Of a stretch of 64,000 nucleotides of DNA, positions 51,860 to 59,591 are shown piece after piece. The stretch covers positions 23,038 to 87,037 of the forward strand of contig NZ_NMQT01000092.1 in NCBI RefSeq assembly GCF_002234405.1. Direction: 5' to 3'. Position 1 is the stretch's first letter. The number at the start of each line of letters is the position of its first letter. The DNA comes from Amycolatopsis thailandensis (GTDB lineage Bacteria > Actinomycetota > Actinomycetes > Mycobacteriales > Pseudonocardiaceae). The notes beneath the pieces were generated by a model. It did not search any database, was not told where the DNA came from, and worked only from the letters and a program-made list of their open reading frames with translations. Made by a program: the position numbers and the translations under genes.

Positions 51860-52779
51860 CTGGACAAGTCTGCCCGACCGGTTCGCCGACTCGTGTGGGC
51901 CAACAGCGTGCTCTTTTCGGCGTAATCGCTCACCAGGTGTGACCAGTCCGGCGGCCTCACTTCGACACGCGACGGGCAGCGGATGATCGGGATCGGCAGC
52001 CTCCGGGCGAGCTGCAGGACGATCGCCATCACGACCCCCGCGAGCAGCGCGATCGCCGCGGCGGCGGCGAGGGCGCCGCTCAAGATCCGGCGTCCGCCGT
52101 CGATCGCGATCTGCGCCGAATACTCGATCTGCCGGGCGGCGAGGTTGCCGAGGGACCGGCCGACGACCCCGGCCGCGACGCGCCAGGCGTCCTGGCCGAC
52201 CGGTGGCGGGGTGGCCGCGCTCAACGCGGTTTCGACCGCGCCGAACCGGCTCCAGTCCACACTCGCGACGAGATTCCGGTACGCCTGACGACTACTTTCC
52301 GTCATCTTCCCGGCGACGGCGTCGAGCCTGGCCCGATAGGCGCCGACGGCCGCGGCGTAGTTCCGCCGTCCCTCGTCATCGATCCCGGCGACCGCGAGGG
52401 AGTCGCTGCGGTCCAGCCCTTCGACGGCGGTGAGGAGTTCGACGGCGATCGTCTGCTGGTAGCCGACCTCGGCGTCAGGAGCCGTCCGTGCGATCTCGCG
52501 CAGGGACGAAAGCGTGGTGTCGATGCGATCGGCGTACGCGAGGTACGTGGCGGAACGGCTGCCCGGCGCCCGCAACGCGACCGCCCGCTCCCGTTGCAGC
52601 GCCGCGATCCCCCGGCTCGCCCCGACCATGGTGATCGCTCCGCTTTCGGCGTCGTCCCGGTCTTGAATGGCCTGCTGCACGAGGAATCCGCTGATGAACA
52701 ACGCCACGAGCACCAGGGCCGCGCACGGGACGAAGGCGATGGAGAGCATGCGAGAGCGAAGGCTTCGCTGGTACGTCAA
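51856..52779 (-). CDS. Membrane sensor with nitrate/nitrite-sensing-like domain, no kinase
   Basis: 307 residues from TTG 52779 (GGAAGGAAAGTC upstream). TM1 at about 17-37, an all-helical extracytoplasmic NIT-like domain (AALQRERAVALRAPG is typical) and TM2 at about 235-258. After TM2 only about 50 residues follow (RRLPIPIIRCPSRVEV), with no HAMP, dimerisation or ATPase domain. Full-length relatives are histidine kinases. It is first in an operon with the helical protein. Confidence 0.75.
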   Translation of the reverse strand: MTYQRSLRSRMLSIAFVPCAALVLVALFISGFLVQQAIQDRDDAESGAITMVGASRGIAALQRERAVALRAPGSRSATYLAYADRIDTTLSSLREIARTAPDAEVGYQQTIAVELLTAVEGLDRSDSLAVAGIDDEGRRNYAAAVGAYRARLDAVAGKMTESSRQAYRNLVASVDWSRFGAVETALSAATPPPVGQDAWRVAAGVVGRSLGNLAARQIEYSAQIAIDGGRRILSGALAAAAAIALLAGVVMAIVLQLARRLPIPIIRCPSRVEVRPPDWSHLVSDYAEKSTLLAHTSRRTGRADLSR

Positions 52780-52900
52780 GACTTTCCTTCCGGATCGGTT
52801 TCCCGACGCGGAGCGACGTTAGGCAAGTTGCAAATTGCGCGTCAACGCTCGTCCGCCATACGGCCGTTAGCGCACCGTGACGATCTGGTAGGCACGGCAC

Positions 52901-53221
52901 GTGACTCTCGAGAACCTGCACCAGCGCCTTCGCGACTTCGCCGCCGCCCGGGACTGGGAGCCTTTCCACACACCGAAGAACCTCGTCATGGCACTGTCCG
53001 GCGAAGTCGGCGAGCTGACTTCACTGTTCCAGTGGCTCACTCCGGAGGAGTCCGCGAAGTGGCGTTCCGACCCTGATCTGGCGCACAACGTCGTCGACGA
53101 AATCGCCGACGTGACGCTGTATCTCCTCCAGTTGGCCGACAGCCTCGGGGTGGATCTGATCGAGGCGGCCAACGCCAAGATCGACCGGAACGAGCACCGG
53201 TTCCCGGCGCCGGAGCGCTGA
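52901..53221 (+). CDS. MazG-like nucleotide pyrophosphohydrolase
   Basis: 106 residues, GTG start. Metal-binding glutamates in SGEVGELTSLFQWLTPEES and DEIADVTLYLLQLAD. The short single-domain form resembles the RS21-C6/dCTPase group that cleans up aberrant dNTPs. Confidence 0.88.
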   Translation: MTLENLHQRLRDFAAARDWEPFHTPKNLVMALSGEVGELTSLFQWLTPEESAKWRSDPDLAHNVVDEIADVTLYLLQLADSLGVDLIEAANAKIDRNEHRFPAPER

Positions 53222-53406
53222 GTCCTGACGGGAGCTGCGCGCTGAACGCGGGCTTCGACCGATCGCGGATCGACCCTCTGTTTCGGCCACAGGCGCGCGT
53301 TTCGACACTGGTTCATCGGACCCGGCTCACCGGTCCGGGTCGAGCAGCGCCACACGAGCCGGAATCCGCTGGTCGCGGGGTATTGACCTGACGGGCCGGG
53401 CGGCAC
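53222..53406. other. Gene-free stretch
   Basis: No start signals, RNA or repeats recognised here. It separates the MazG-like gene from the gene remnant described next. Confidence 0.4.
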
Positions 53407-53496
53407 TGCTACGGCACGGAGCCGCTGTTCCGCGATCACCCGAAGGGCTTGTACTCGCAAGTGGCCAAAGCGATCTACAGGGCCACCTCGAAGTAA
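53407..53496 (+). pseudogene. Possible 3' gene remnant
   Basis: An open stretch reading CYGTEPLFRDHPKGLYSQVA and on to a TAA stop, with in-frame TGA not far upstream and no start codon. It looks like the C-terminal 30 residues of a lost gene. The bases around its stop (CGAAGTAACGTGAGGTATGCC) are nearly the same as those at the end of the next gene, which may mark a recombination scar. Confidence 0.35.
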
Positions 53497-53504
53497 CGTG
53501 AGGT

Positions 53505-54635
53505 ATGCCCGTATCCCGTGGCCGAAAGCCAAAGAAGAACAAGAAGCCGACGAGGGCGCACGCCTCGGCACCAGCAACCCTGCCCGATTGGATGCCGGAA
53601 TCGATTGAGAACGTCCTGGCCGGGACGGATGTTCTCCTGAAGTCGGAAAGCCCTCGCGAACTTGACCAGGCGACGGCCTCCCTGCTCGGGGCCGAGCTGC
53701 ACCGTGCGCTGCGGGGCGAGAACGGTGGGCTCGATTTCGACCTGTTCTTCGAAGCCGTCGTGCTCGCGGTGGCGAACGCGGAGCCGCGCCAGGAACTCTG
53801 GCTGCTGCTACAGGGGATGAGCGCGATCTCCCCGCCGGGGTTCGAGTCGTTCGTGCGCGCCGGCGTGAGCAGACTGCGGAAGGCGTTGCGGTCGGAGATC
53901 CTGCCCGGGTGGCCCCAACTGGCCTCGAAGAACAAGGCCACCGGCGAAGTCTGGGAAATCCAGGACGTCTACGGAACACGTCTCGGTGTGCTCGCGGCCT
54001 TCGACTACCCCGGTGGCGAGGCCCCGACGGTCTACCTGTTCGAAATCGACACTTCGTGGATCCCCCGCCTCGGTGGAGGTGGCGTCTACGACTCGCTCGA
54101 TCAGGCCGTCGAAGCATGGCGACAACGCTTCGGCGAACAGGCCACCCCCGTGGCGGTGACCGATCCGCGCCGGCTGGAAGGTCTTGTCAACCGCTCACTG
54201 GACATCCTCGGTGACGAGTCCCGCGCGACCCTCGACAACTGGTATCGCGCCGAGCGCCGGTACTTGGACCTCGATACCGCGCTCAAGAACCGCGGTCTGC
54301 GGTTGCCGCCGAGCAGCTACTACATCGACGTCGACCCGGCGGTGATGACCGGTCCGTTCAACGCCTGGCACCTCGAGACCTTCGGCAACGAGCCTGACGA
54401 ACTGGTCGTCGAGGACCTGGCCGCCGAGTGGATGGAAGGCATCGTCCCGGCCACCTGGTTCGCGGTGTCGCCGGACCGGCTCGGGCACATCAGCGCGTTG
54501 ATCGGTGACTGGCCGGACGACACCGTCCGCCCCGCCGCCCAGGCGTTGCTGCCGAAGTGGGTGCGGTGGCTCGGCGAACGGGCAGGCCTGCCGTCTCCGC
54601 TGGTGGAAGGGATGGTCGCCCAGGCGACGAAGTAA
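53505..54635 (+). CDS. Protein of unknown function, paralogue of the 48791 protein
   Basis: 376 residues. Basic N-terminus PVSRGRKPKKNKKPTRAHA, a helical middle, a beta-rich segment (GEVWEIQDVYGTRLGVLAAFDYPGGEAPTVYLFEID) and a C-terminal module VSPDRLGHISALIGDW ... LPKWVRWLGERAGLPSPLVEG. The last two parts resemble the acidic protein at 48791. No catalytic motif recognised. It lies 9 nt upstream of a response regulator. Confidence 0.7.
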   Translation: MPVSRGRKPKKNKKPTRAHASAPATLPDWMPESIENVLAGTDVLLKSESPRELDQATASLLGAELHRALRGENGGLDFDLFFEAVVLAVANAEPRQELWLLLQGMSAISPPGFESFVRAGVSRLRKALRSEILPGWPQLASKNKATGEVWEIQDVYGTRLGVLAAFDYPGGEAPTVYLFEIDTSWIPRLGGGGVYDSLDQAVEAWRQRFGEQATPVAVTDPRRLEGLVNRSLDILGDESRATLDNWYRAERRYLDLDTALKNRGLRLPPSSYYIDVDPAVMTGPFNAWHLETFGNEPDELVVEDLAAEWMEGIVPATWFAVSPDRLGHISALIGDWPDDTVRPAAQALLPKWVRWLGERAGLPSPLVEGMVAQATK

Positions 54636-54644
54636 CGTGGGGGT

Positions 54645-55271
54645 ATGCCGATCCAGGTGCTGCTCATCGACGACCACGAGGTGGTGAGGCGCGGTCTGCG
54701 CGACCTCCTCACCGACGAGCCCGACATCGAGGTCGTCGCCGAGGCGAGCGGGGTCGACGAGGCCCTCGCCGTGGCGATGCACGTCGAGCCGGACGTCGCG
54801 GTGGTCGACGTGCGGCTCGGTGACGGCGACGGCATCGCGCTCTGCCGCGAACTGCGGTCGAAGGCGAACCCGCCGCAGTGCCTGATGCTGACCGCGTTCG
54901 ACGACGAAGAGGCCATGGTCGGCGCGATCATGGCGGGCGCGGCCGGGTACCTGCTGAAACAGGTCCGCGGCCAGGACGTCGTCAACGCGGTCCGGGAGGT
55001 CGCGGCGGGCCGGTCGCTGCTCGACCCGGTGTCGACGGCGCGGGTGCTCGACAAGCTGCGGCATCCGCCCGAGGACGAGCTGGGCTCACTCACCGAACGC
55101 GAGCGTGAGGTGCTGGAGCTGATCGGGCAGGGCATGTCGAACCGCGAGATCGCGGAACGCCTGTTCCTCGCCGAGAAGACGGTGAAGAACTACGTGACGT
55201 CCGTCCTCGCGAAGCTGGGCATGCAGCGGCGCACGCAGGCCGCGGCGTGGATCGCACGCCGCGACCGCTAG
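54645..55271 (+). CDS. NarL/DevR-type response regulator
   Basis: 208 residues. Receiver domain with phospho-acceptor Asp55 (VAVVDVRLGDGDG), LTAFDDEEAM and Lys in GYLLKQVRG; LuxR-type HTH LTEREREVLELIGQGMSNREIAERLFLAEKTVKNYVTSVLAKL. The sequence is close to DevR/DosR by eye. The matching GAF histidine kinase is at 58431 behind the cydDC gene. Confidence 0.92.
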   Translation: MPIQVLLIDDHEVVRRGLRDLLTDEPDIEVVAEASGVDEALAVAMHVEPDVAVVDVRLGDGDGIALCRELRSKANPPQCLMLTAFDDEEAMVGAIMAGAAGYLLKQVRGQDVVNAVREVAAGRSLLDPVSTARVLDKLRHPPEDELGSLTEREREVLELIGQGMSNREIAERLFLAEKTVKNYVTSVLAKLGMQRRTQAAAWIARRDR

Positions 55272-55275
55272 CGCG

Positions 55276-56544
55276 TCAGGGGTGCACGGTGTCCCGCTGG
55301 TCAGGGATGACCGTGCCGTCGTCGCGCAGCACCGGGCCGTGGGTGCCGTCGGCGTTCTCGTACGCCGTCGTCGAGCACGGGTAGGTGCGGTTCAACGCGG
55401 GGAAGGGCTCGATGAACATCGGGTTCACCGCCCACTTCCCGTCCGCGTCGTCGTAGGCGCGGCACATCAGCTCGTCCTTGTTGCGGTTGAGCGTGACGCG
55501 GACCCCGGTGGCGTCGCGCAGCATCGTGACGTCGGTGGTCGCGTCGCCGCCGGCGAGCGCCTGCCGCTTGTCCGCCGGTGCCGCTTCCATCGCCTTCGCG
55601 CCGCGGATCCCGAGGATCCGTTCGTTGATGTAGCAGCGTTTGCCGTCGATGTAGGTCATGATCTCGTCGGCGCCGTCGGCGTGCCCGCCGCAGCCTTCGA
55701 GGTGCCCGTTGATCCGGCCGTTCGTGGTCTGCGAGTAGATCCCGAGCGTGCGGCTCGGCGGGATGCCGACCGCGGAACCCCAGACGTCCGCGAACTCCTT
55801 GGGCGAGGCGGAGACGACCCACGTCGAGAAGCCCGCCTTGTTCAGCGTCGCGATCAGGTCCTTGATCTCCGGGTAGTACCGGATCCACGCGACCTGGGTG
55901 CTCGAACCGACCTTCTGGGTCGCTCCGATCGGGGCGAGCAGCGCCGCCGCCCTGGCCTGCCGGGCGATCGCGCGGACCTCGTCGGGACGGTATCCGGCGT
56001 TGATCTGCGCGACCCAGGCGTAAGCCGCCTCCATGTAGCGCCGGTTGTTCCCCGCGAAGACCTCTTCGCCGGTGGTCGTCTTCGCGTTCTTCCGCACCGA
56101 AAGCAGCTCGTCGGCGCAAGTGACTTTCTTGCTGGTCGGAAGAGGTTTCCCGGCCGGGGTGCTCGTGCCGCACGCCTTGCTCAGCGCGTTCGCGCCGGCG
56201 TCGGTCATGAACCGGCTGGTCGTGCGCCAGTCCTTGTTCCGCGGCTGGAGGACCTTGTCGTGCCGGATCATCCAGAAGACGGTCTGGTCGGAGATGTCGT
56301 TCTTGATGACCGTGTTGTCCCAGTCGAACACCGCGACCGGCCGCTCGCCGTGCTTCGCGCCGCAGCGGCCGCGTTCGTCGATGACCTGCTGGATCTTCGC
56401 CGCGTTGTCGCCGTACCAGTGGTCGGCCAGCCGCAGCTGTGGGCAGTGCGCCGTCCCGGTGGCGGCCGCCGACGTGGCCGGTACCAGCACCGGAACGGTC
56501 AGTACGGCGGCGGCAAGGGCCACGGCTCGCAGGAACCTCGGCAT
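55276..56544 (-). CDS. Secreted HAD-type phosphatase (phosphorylcholine phosphatase-like)
   Basis: 422 residues from ATG 56544 (GGGGAGATGAC upstream). Sec signal peptide ends near ATSAAATG. HAD motif I is VFDWDNTVIKNDI (DxDxT), motif II is VVSASP and motif III/IV lies in ALAGGDATTDVTML. Several cysteines fit an exported protein. By likeness to PchP it may remove phosphate from phosphocholine or another external ester. Confidence 0.83.
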   Translation of the reverse strand: MPRFLRAVALAAAVLTVPVLVPATSAAATGTAHCPQLRLADHWYGDNAAKIQQVIDERGRCGAKHGERPVAVFDWDNTVIKNDISDQTVFWMIRHDKVLQPRNKDWRTTSRFMTDAGANALSKACGTSTPAGKPLPTSKKVTCADELLSVRKNAKTTTGEEVFAGNNRRYMEAAYAWVAQINAGYRPDEVRAIARQARAAALLAPIGATQKVGSSTQVAWIRYYPEIKDLIATLNKAGFSTWVVSASPKEFADVWGSAVGIPPSRTLGIYSQTTNGRINGHLEGCGGHADGADEIMTYIDGKRCYINERILGIRGAKAMEAAPADKRQALAGGDATTDVTMLRDATGVRVTLNRNKDELMCRAYDDADGKWAVNPMFIEPFPALNRTYPCSTTAYENADGTHGPVLRDDGTVIPDQRDTVHP

Positions 56545-56586
56545 GTCATCTCCCCACATCATCGTCGACAGTCCGGGGAGATCCTG

Positions 56587-57195
56587 TCATTTTCCGGCGA
56601 GAGTGACGACCTGCCGGTTGTGAAAGTAATCGTCTTCACGGAGCACGGTGACGCTGCCGGGTGAACCGCGGAAGTCGACGTACCCGGCCGCTTCGAGCGG
56701 CATCCGGATCCACGCCGCGATGACGAAGGTGAGCGCGCCGCCGTGCGTCACGACGATCTGGTGCTCGCAGCGGCTTTCCAGGATCGACTCCATCGCCGCG
56801 TACACCCTCGCGGCCATCGCGCCCTTGGTCTCGGCGCCGGGGATTCCTTCGTCGTGACTCAGCCGCTCACCGACGGCGGGCGGCGGGACGAACCGGGTGT
56901 CCAGCCACTCCTGCGGCTTGCCCCCGGCCTCCCCGTACGACTTCTCACGCAGCCGCCGGTCCAGCACGGGTGTCACGCCGAATCGTTCGCCGATCACCTC
57001 CGCCGTCCGCGCGGTGCGGCGCAGGTCCGAGGCGTAGAGCTCGACGTCGTCCGGCACTTTCGCGCGCAGCGACTCGGCGACGGCGGCGGCCGCGCGCTCG
57101 CCGTCGGGGGTGAGTTCGGAATCGAACCACCCGCCGACCACGCGATCGACGTGGTGGGTTGCCTCCGGATGCGTGACGACGTAGACGGTGCGCAT
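56587..57195 (-). CDS. Histidine phosphatase with altered RHG motif
   Basis: 202 residues from ATG 57195. Phosphoglycerate-mutase-like fold: second histidine in IVVTHGGALTF, ASDLRRTARTAEVIGERFG and the acid in the middle. The first motif reads VTHPEATHHVD rather than RHGxT/ExxxN: the histidine is kept but the neighbouring arginine and glycine are not. It may still be active with changed specificity. It follows the sortase gene by 8 nt. Confidence 0.83.
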   Translation of the reverse strand: MRTVYVVTHPEATHHVDRVVGGWFDSELTPDGERAAAAVAESLRAKVPDDVELYASDLRRTARTAEVIGERFGVTPVLDRRLREKSYGEAGGKPQEWLDTRFVPPPAVGERLSHDEGIPGAETKGAMAARVYAAMESILESRCEHQIVVTHGGALTFVIAAWIRMPLEAAGYVDFRGSPGSVTVLREDDYFHNRQVVTLAGK

Positions 57196-57203
57196 CCTCC
57201 GAT

Positions 57204-57845
57204 TCAAGCGCGGGTCAGTCTCGCGAAGGCGACGACGTTGTCGAGGTAGTTCCCGGTCGAGGAGTCGAAGTCGCCGCCGCAGGTGATCAGGCGCAGTTCC
57301 GGCTCGATCGTGTCGCCGTAGACCCTCTCCGTGGGGAAAGAGGTCTTCGGATGCCGCTCGACGGCGTACACGGTGAACACCGCGGTGATCCCGTCCTCGC
57401 GGTGGACGAGGGCTTCGTCGCCGGTCCTGAGTTCCTTGAGCCTGCCGAAGACACCGGGGACCTTCTTGTAGTCGACGTGCCCGGCGAGGACGGCGGGCCC
57501 GACCTCGCCGGGTGCCGGGCCGGCGGCGAACCAGCCGGTGGTGATCGCGTCGCGCGGCACTTGCAGGCTGCCGTCGGCGGCCAGGCCGAGGTCGACGATC
57601 TCGCCGGTGCGGACCCCGATCGCGGGGATCTCGAGCGTCGCCGGTTTCGCGGGTGCGAGCGGCGGGGTGTCGGAGGGCGTGGGCGCCACCGCGGTCACCG
57701 TGGATGGCGCTGTCGGTGCCGCCGGCGACGTGATCTTGCCCGTCGCCGGGATGGCGCACGCGGTCAGCGCGGCCGCGAGGCCCGCGCCGATGAACGTGCC
57801 GATGACCAGCGGAAACGGCCATCGGCACCAGGAAGTCCGGGTCAT
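57204..57845 (-). CDS. Class F sortase
   Basis: 213 residues. N-terminal membrane anchor (about 13-33), Pro/Thr-rich linker, then the catalytic barrel: LEIPAIGVRTGEIVDLGL, catalytic His in VLAGHVDYKK, and Cys in LRLITCGGDFD with a downstream Arg (FARLTRA). Class F sortases are the small single-anchor transpeptidases of actinobacteria. ATGA overlap with the excalibur gene suggests a substrate-enzyme pair. Confidence 0.87.
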   Translation of the reverse strand: MTRTSWCRWPFPLVIGTFIGAGLAAALTACAIPATGKITSPAAPTAPSTVTAVAPTPSDTPPLAPAKPATLEIPAIGVRTGEIVDLGLAADGSLQVPRDAITTGWFAAGPAPGEVGPAVLAGHVDYKKVPGVFGRLKELRTGDEALVHREDGITAVFTVYAVERHPKTSFPTERVYGDTIEPELRLITCGGDFDSSTGNYLDNVVAFARLTRA

Positions 57846-58318
57846 CGTTCGGCGCGCCGCCGGAGCAGGAGGGACGCACCTGTCGCCGACGCGGTCAACA
57901 GGGCCGTGCCGGTCAGCGCGACCGCGCCGATCTCCAGGAGGCCACCGTTGGGTTCTTCGGGTTCCCCGCCGGTCGCGACGCCGCCGACGGGTTTGACCTT
58001 CACCTGGCCGGCTCTCGCGGGTTCGCCGAAGCGGTTTTCGCAGGCGTATCCGTCGTGATCACCGTCGAGCCGGTGCGGATCCCGCGGGTTCTTCTTGAGT
58101 TCCGCCTGCGCGGCCGCCTGCGAGGGGAAATCGGCGCAGTCCTTGTCCGGCAATTGCGCCGGACGCGTTTCGCAAGCTATTCCGTCGAGCCGGAAGCCTT
58201 CGCAGTTCTGGTCGGAGATGGCGGGCAGCTCCAGCGCGAATGCGACAGAAACCGGACCGAACAAGGAGAATCCGGCGAGTATGGCGGCCGTGCCGATGGC
58301 TCGACGAACCGAGGACAT
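57842..58318 (-). CDS. Excalibur calcium-binding cell-surface protein
   Basis: 158 residues. Signal peptide (about 1-29), two cysteine-containing segments including the excalibur motif DCADFPSQAAAQAEL ... DPHRLDGDHDGYACE, a Gly/Pro/Glu spacer and a C-terminal membrane helix with an RRRAER tail. The end has the layout of a sortase sorting signal, but no LPxTG is seen before the helix (EEPNGGLLEIG). It is coupled to the class F sortase. Confidence 0.83.
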   Translation of the reverse strand: MSSVRRAIGTAAILAGFSLFGPVSVAFALELPAISDQNCEGFRLDGIACETRPAQLPDKDCADFPSQAAAQAELKKNPRDPHRLDGDHDGYACENRFGEPARAGQVKVKPVGGVATGGEPEEPNGGLLEIGAVALTGTALLTASATGASLLLRRRAER

Positions 58319-58430
58319 GCGGGGTCCTTTCGCTGGGAATTTCCCTTACAATCGCGCGGCGGCCCCCGCTGTTACGGATTAATCTGAAATACCGAATCCT
58401 CACTCGAATGAACGAAAAAGCCCGTTAATT

Positions 58431-59591
58431 TCACACGGTCTGATCGAGGGGAACGTCGAACGCGACCAGAGTCCCCAGGCTCGGCGAAGAATTGATCGAA
58501 AAACGCCCGCCGGACGTCGTGGCGCGTTCGGCGAGGTGACGGAGACCGCGTTTGGCGACCCCCTGCGGGACACCGGATCCGTTGTCCCGCACCCGGAGTT
58601 TGACGCCTTCCGCGTCGCGGCTGAGCGTCACGCGGGTCTCGCTCGCCCCGGAGTGCCTGACCACATTGGACAGTGCTTCGCGAAGCGCGGCGCGGATGTG
58701 ATCCGCTTGGTCGGCGGGGATGTCGGCGAGTTCTCCCGAAAGTTCGAGGGTCGGCGGGTAGCCGAGCAGCTCGCCCGCGATGCGCACCTCGCCCCGCGCG
58801 GACTCGGCGAGGTCGGTGGCGGTGACCGTCTCGTTCGCGGGTTCCGGGCTGCGCAGGGCGCGTACGGTGCCGCGGATCTCCTCGATGGTCTGGTCGAGTT
58901 GGTCGATCGCCTCGGACAGCCGCGCGCCGTCGGCCTGCGCGAACCTCTTCCGCATGTTCTTGCGGACGCGGTCGAGCTGCATCCCGGCGCCGTAGAGCCG
59001 CTGCACGATGACGTCGTGCAGCTCGCGCGCGATGCGTTCGCGCTCTTGGTACAGGGTCACGCGGTGCCGGGCGTTGGCGCCTTCCGCCAGGGCGAGCACC
59101 ACGCCCGCCTGCGCCGCGAAGGCGGTGAGCACCTCGACAGTGCTGGCGGAGAAGGGATCCCCGCCGTGGCGGCGGTACACGGTGAGCGCGCCGAGGACGC
59201 GCCCGCCCGCGCCGAACGCCGACGCCGCGAAAGGCCCGAAGCCCTGAAGCTCCGGCGGCACGAACGGCGCCGTGCGGGGATCGACGGTGAAGTCCTCGCT
59301 GACGACCGGTTCGCCGCCGCGGGCGACCTGTCCGGCGGCGGAATCCGCGGAGAAGGCCAGCCCCCTCAGGCCTTGCGTGGTGGCTCCGTGCGCGGCCTCG
59401 GCGACCACCTGGCCGTCGTCCGCGCGCACCATGACGAGACCGAGGTCGGCCTCGGCCAGTTCGACGGCGCGGGCGACCACGGTCTCCAGCACGTCACCCG
59501 GGTCGTCGCCGGACAGGGCGGTGCCGGTGATCTCGGTGGCGGCGGACAGTGCGCGCGCGGCAAGTGTGGGATCCATGAGCGCTATCGACAT
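58431..59591 (-). CDS. GAF-domain sensor histidine kinase (DevS-like)
   Basis: 386 residues from ATG 59591, which shares a base with the cydDC stop (TAATG). One GAF domain (residues about 25-175), HisKA_3 dimerisation helix with phospho-acceptor His in RERIARELHDVIVQRLYGAG, and an HATPase with RVRDNGSGVP. No membrane segments. Family members such as DevS/DosT sense oxygen or redox; the haem ligand cannot be identified by eye. Its partner is probably the response regulator at 54645. Confidence 0.9.
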   Translation of the reverse strand: MSIALMDPTLAARALSAATEITGTALSGDDPGDVLETVVARAVELAEADLGLVMVRADDGQVVAEAAHGATTQGLRGLAFSADSAAGQVARGGEPVVSEDFTVDPRTAPFVPPELQGFGPFAASAFGAGGRVLGALTVYRRHGGDPFSASTVEVLTAFAAQAGVVLALAEGANARHRVTLYQERERIARELHDVIVQRLYGAGMQLDRVRKNMRKRFAQADGARLSEAIDQLDQTIEEIRGTVRALRSPEPANETVTATDLAESARGEVRIAGELLGYPPTLELSGELADIPADQADHIRAALREALSNVVRHSGASETRVTLSRDAEGVKLRVRDNGSGVPQGVAKRGLRHLAERATTSGGRFSINSSPSLGTLVAFDVPLDQTV

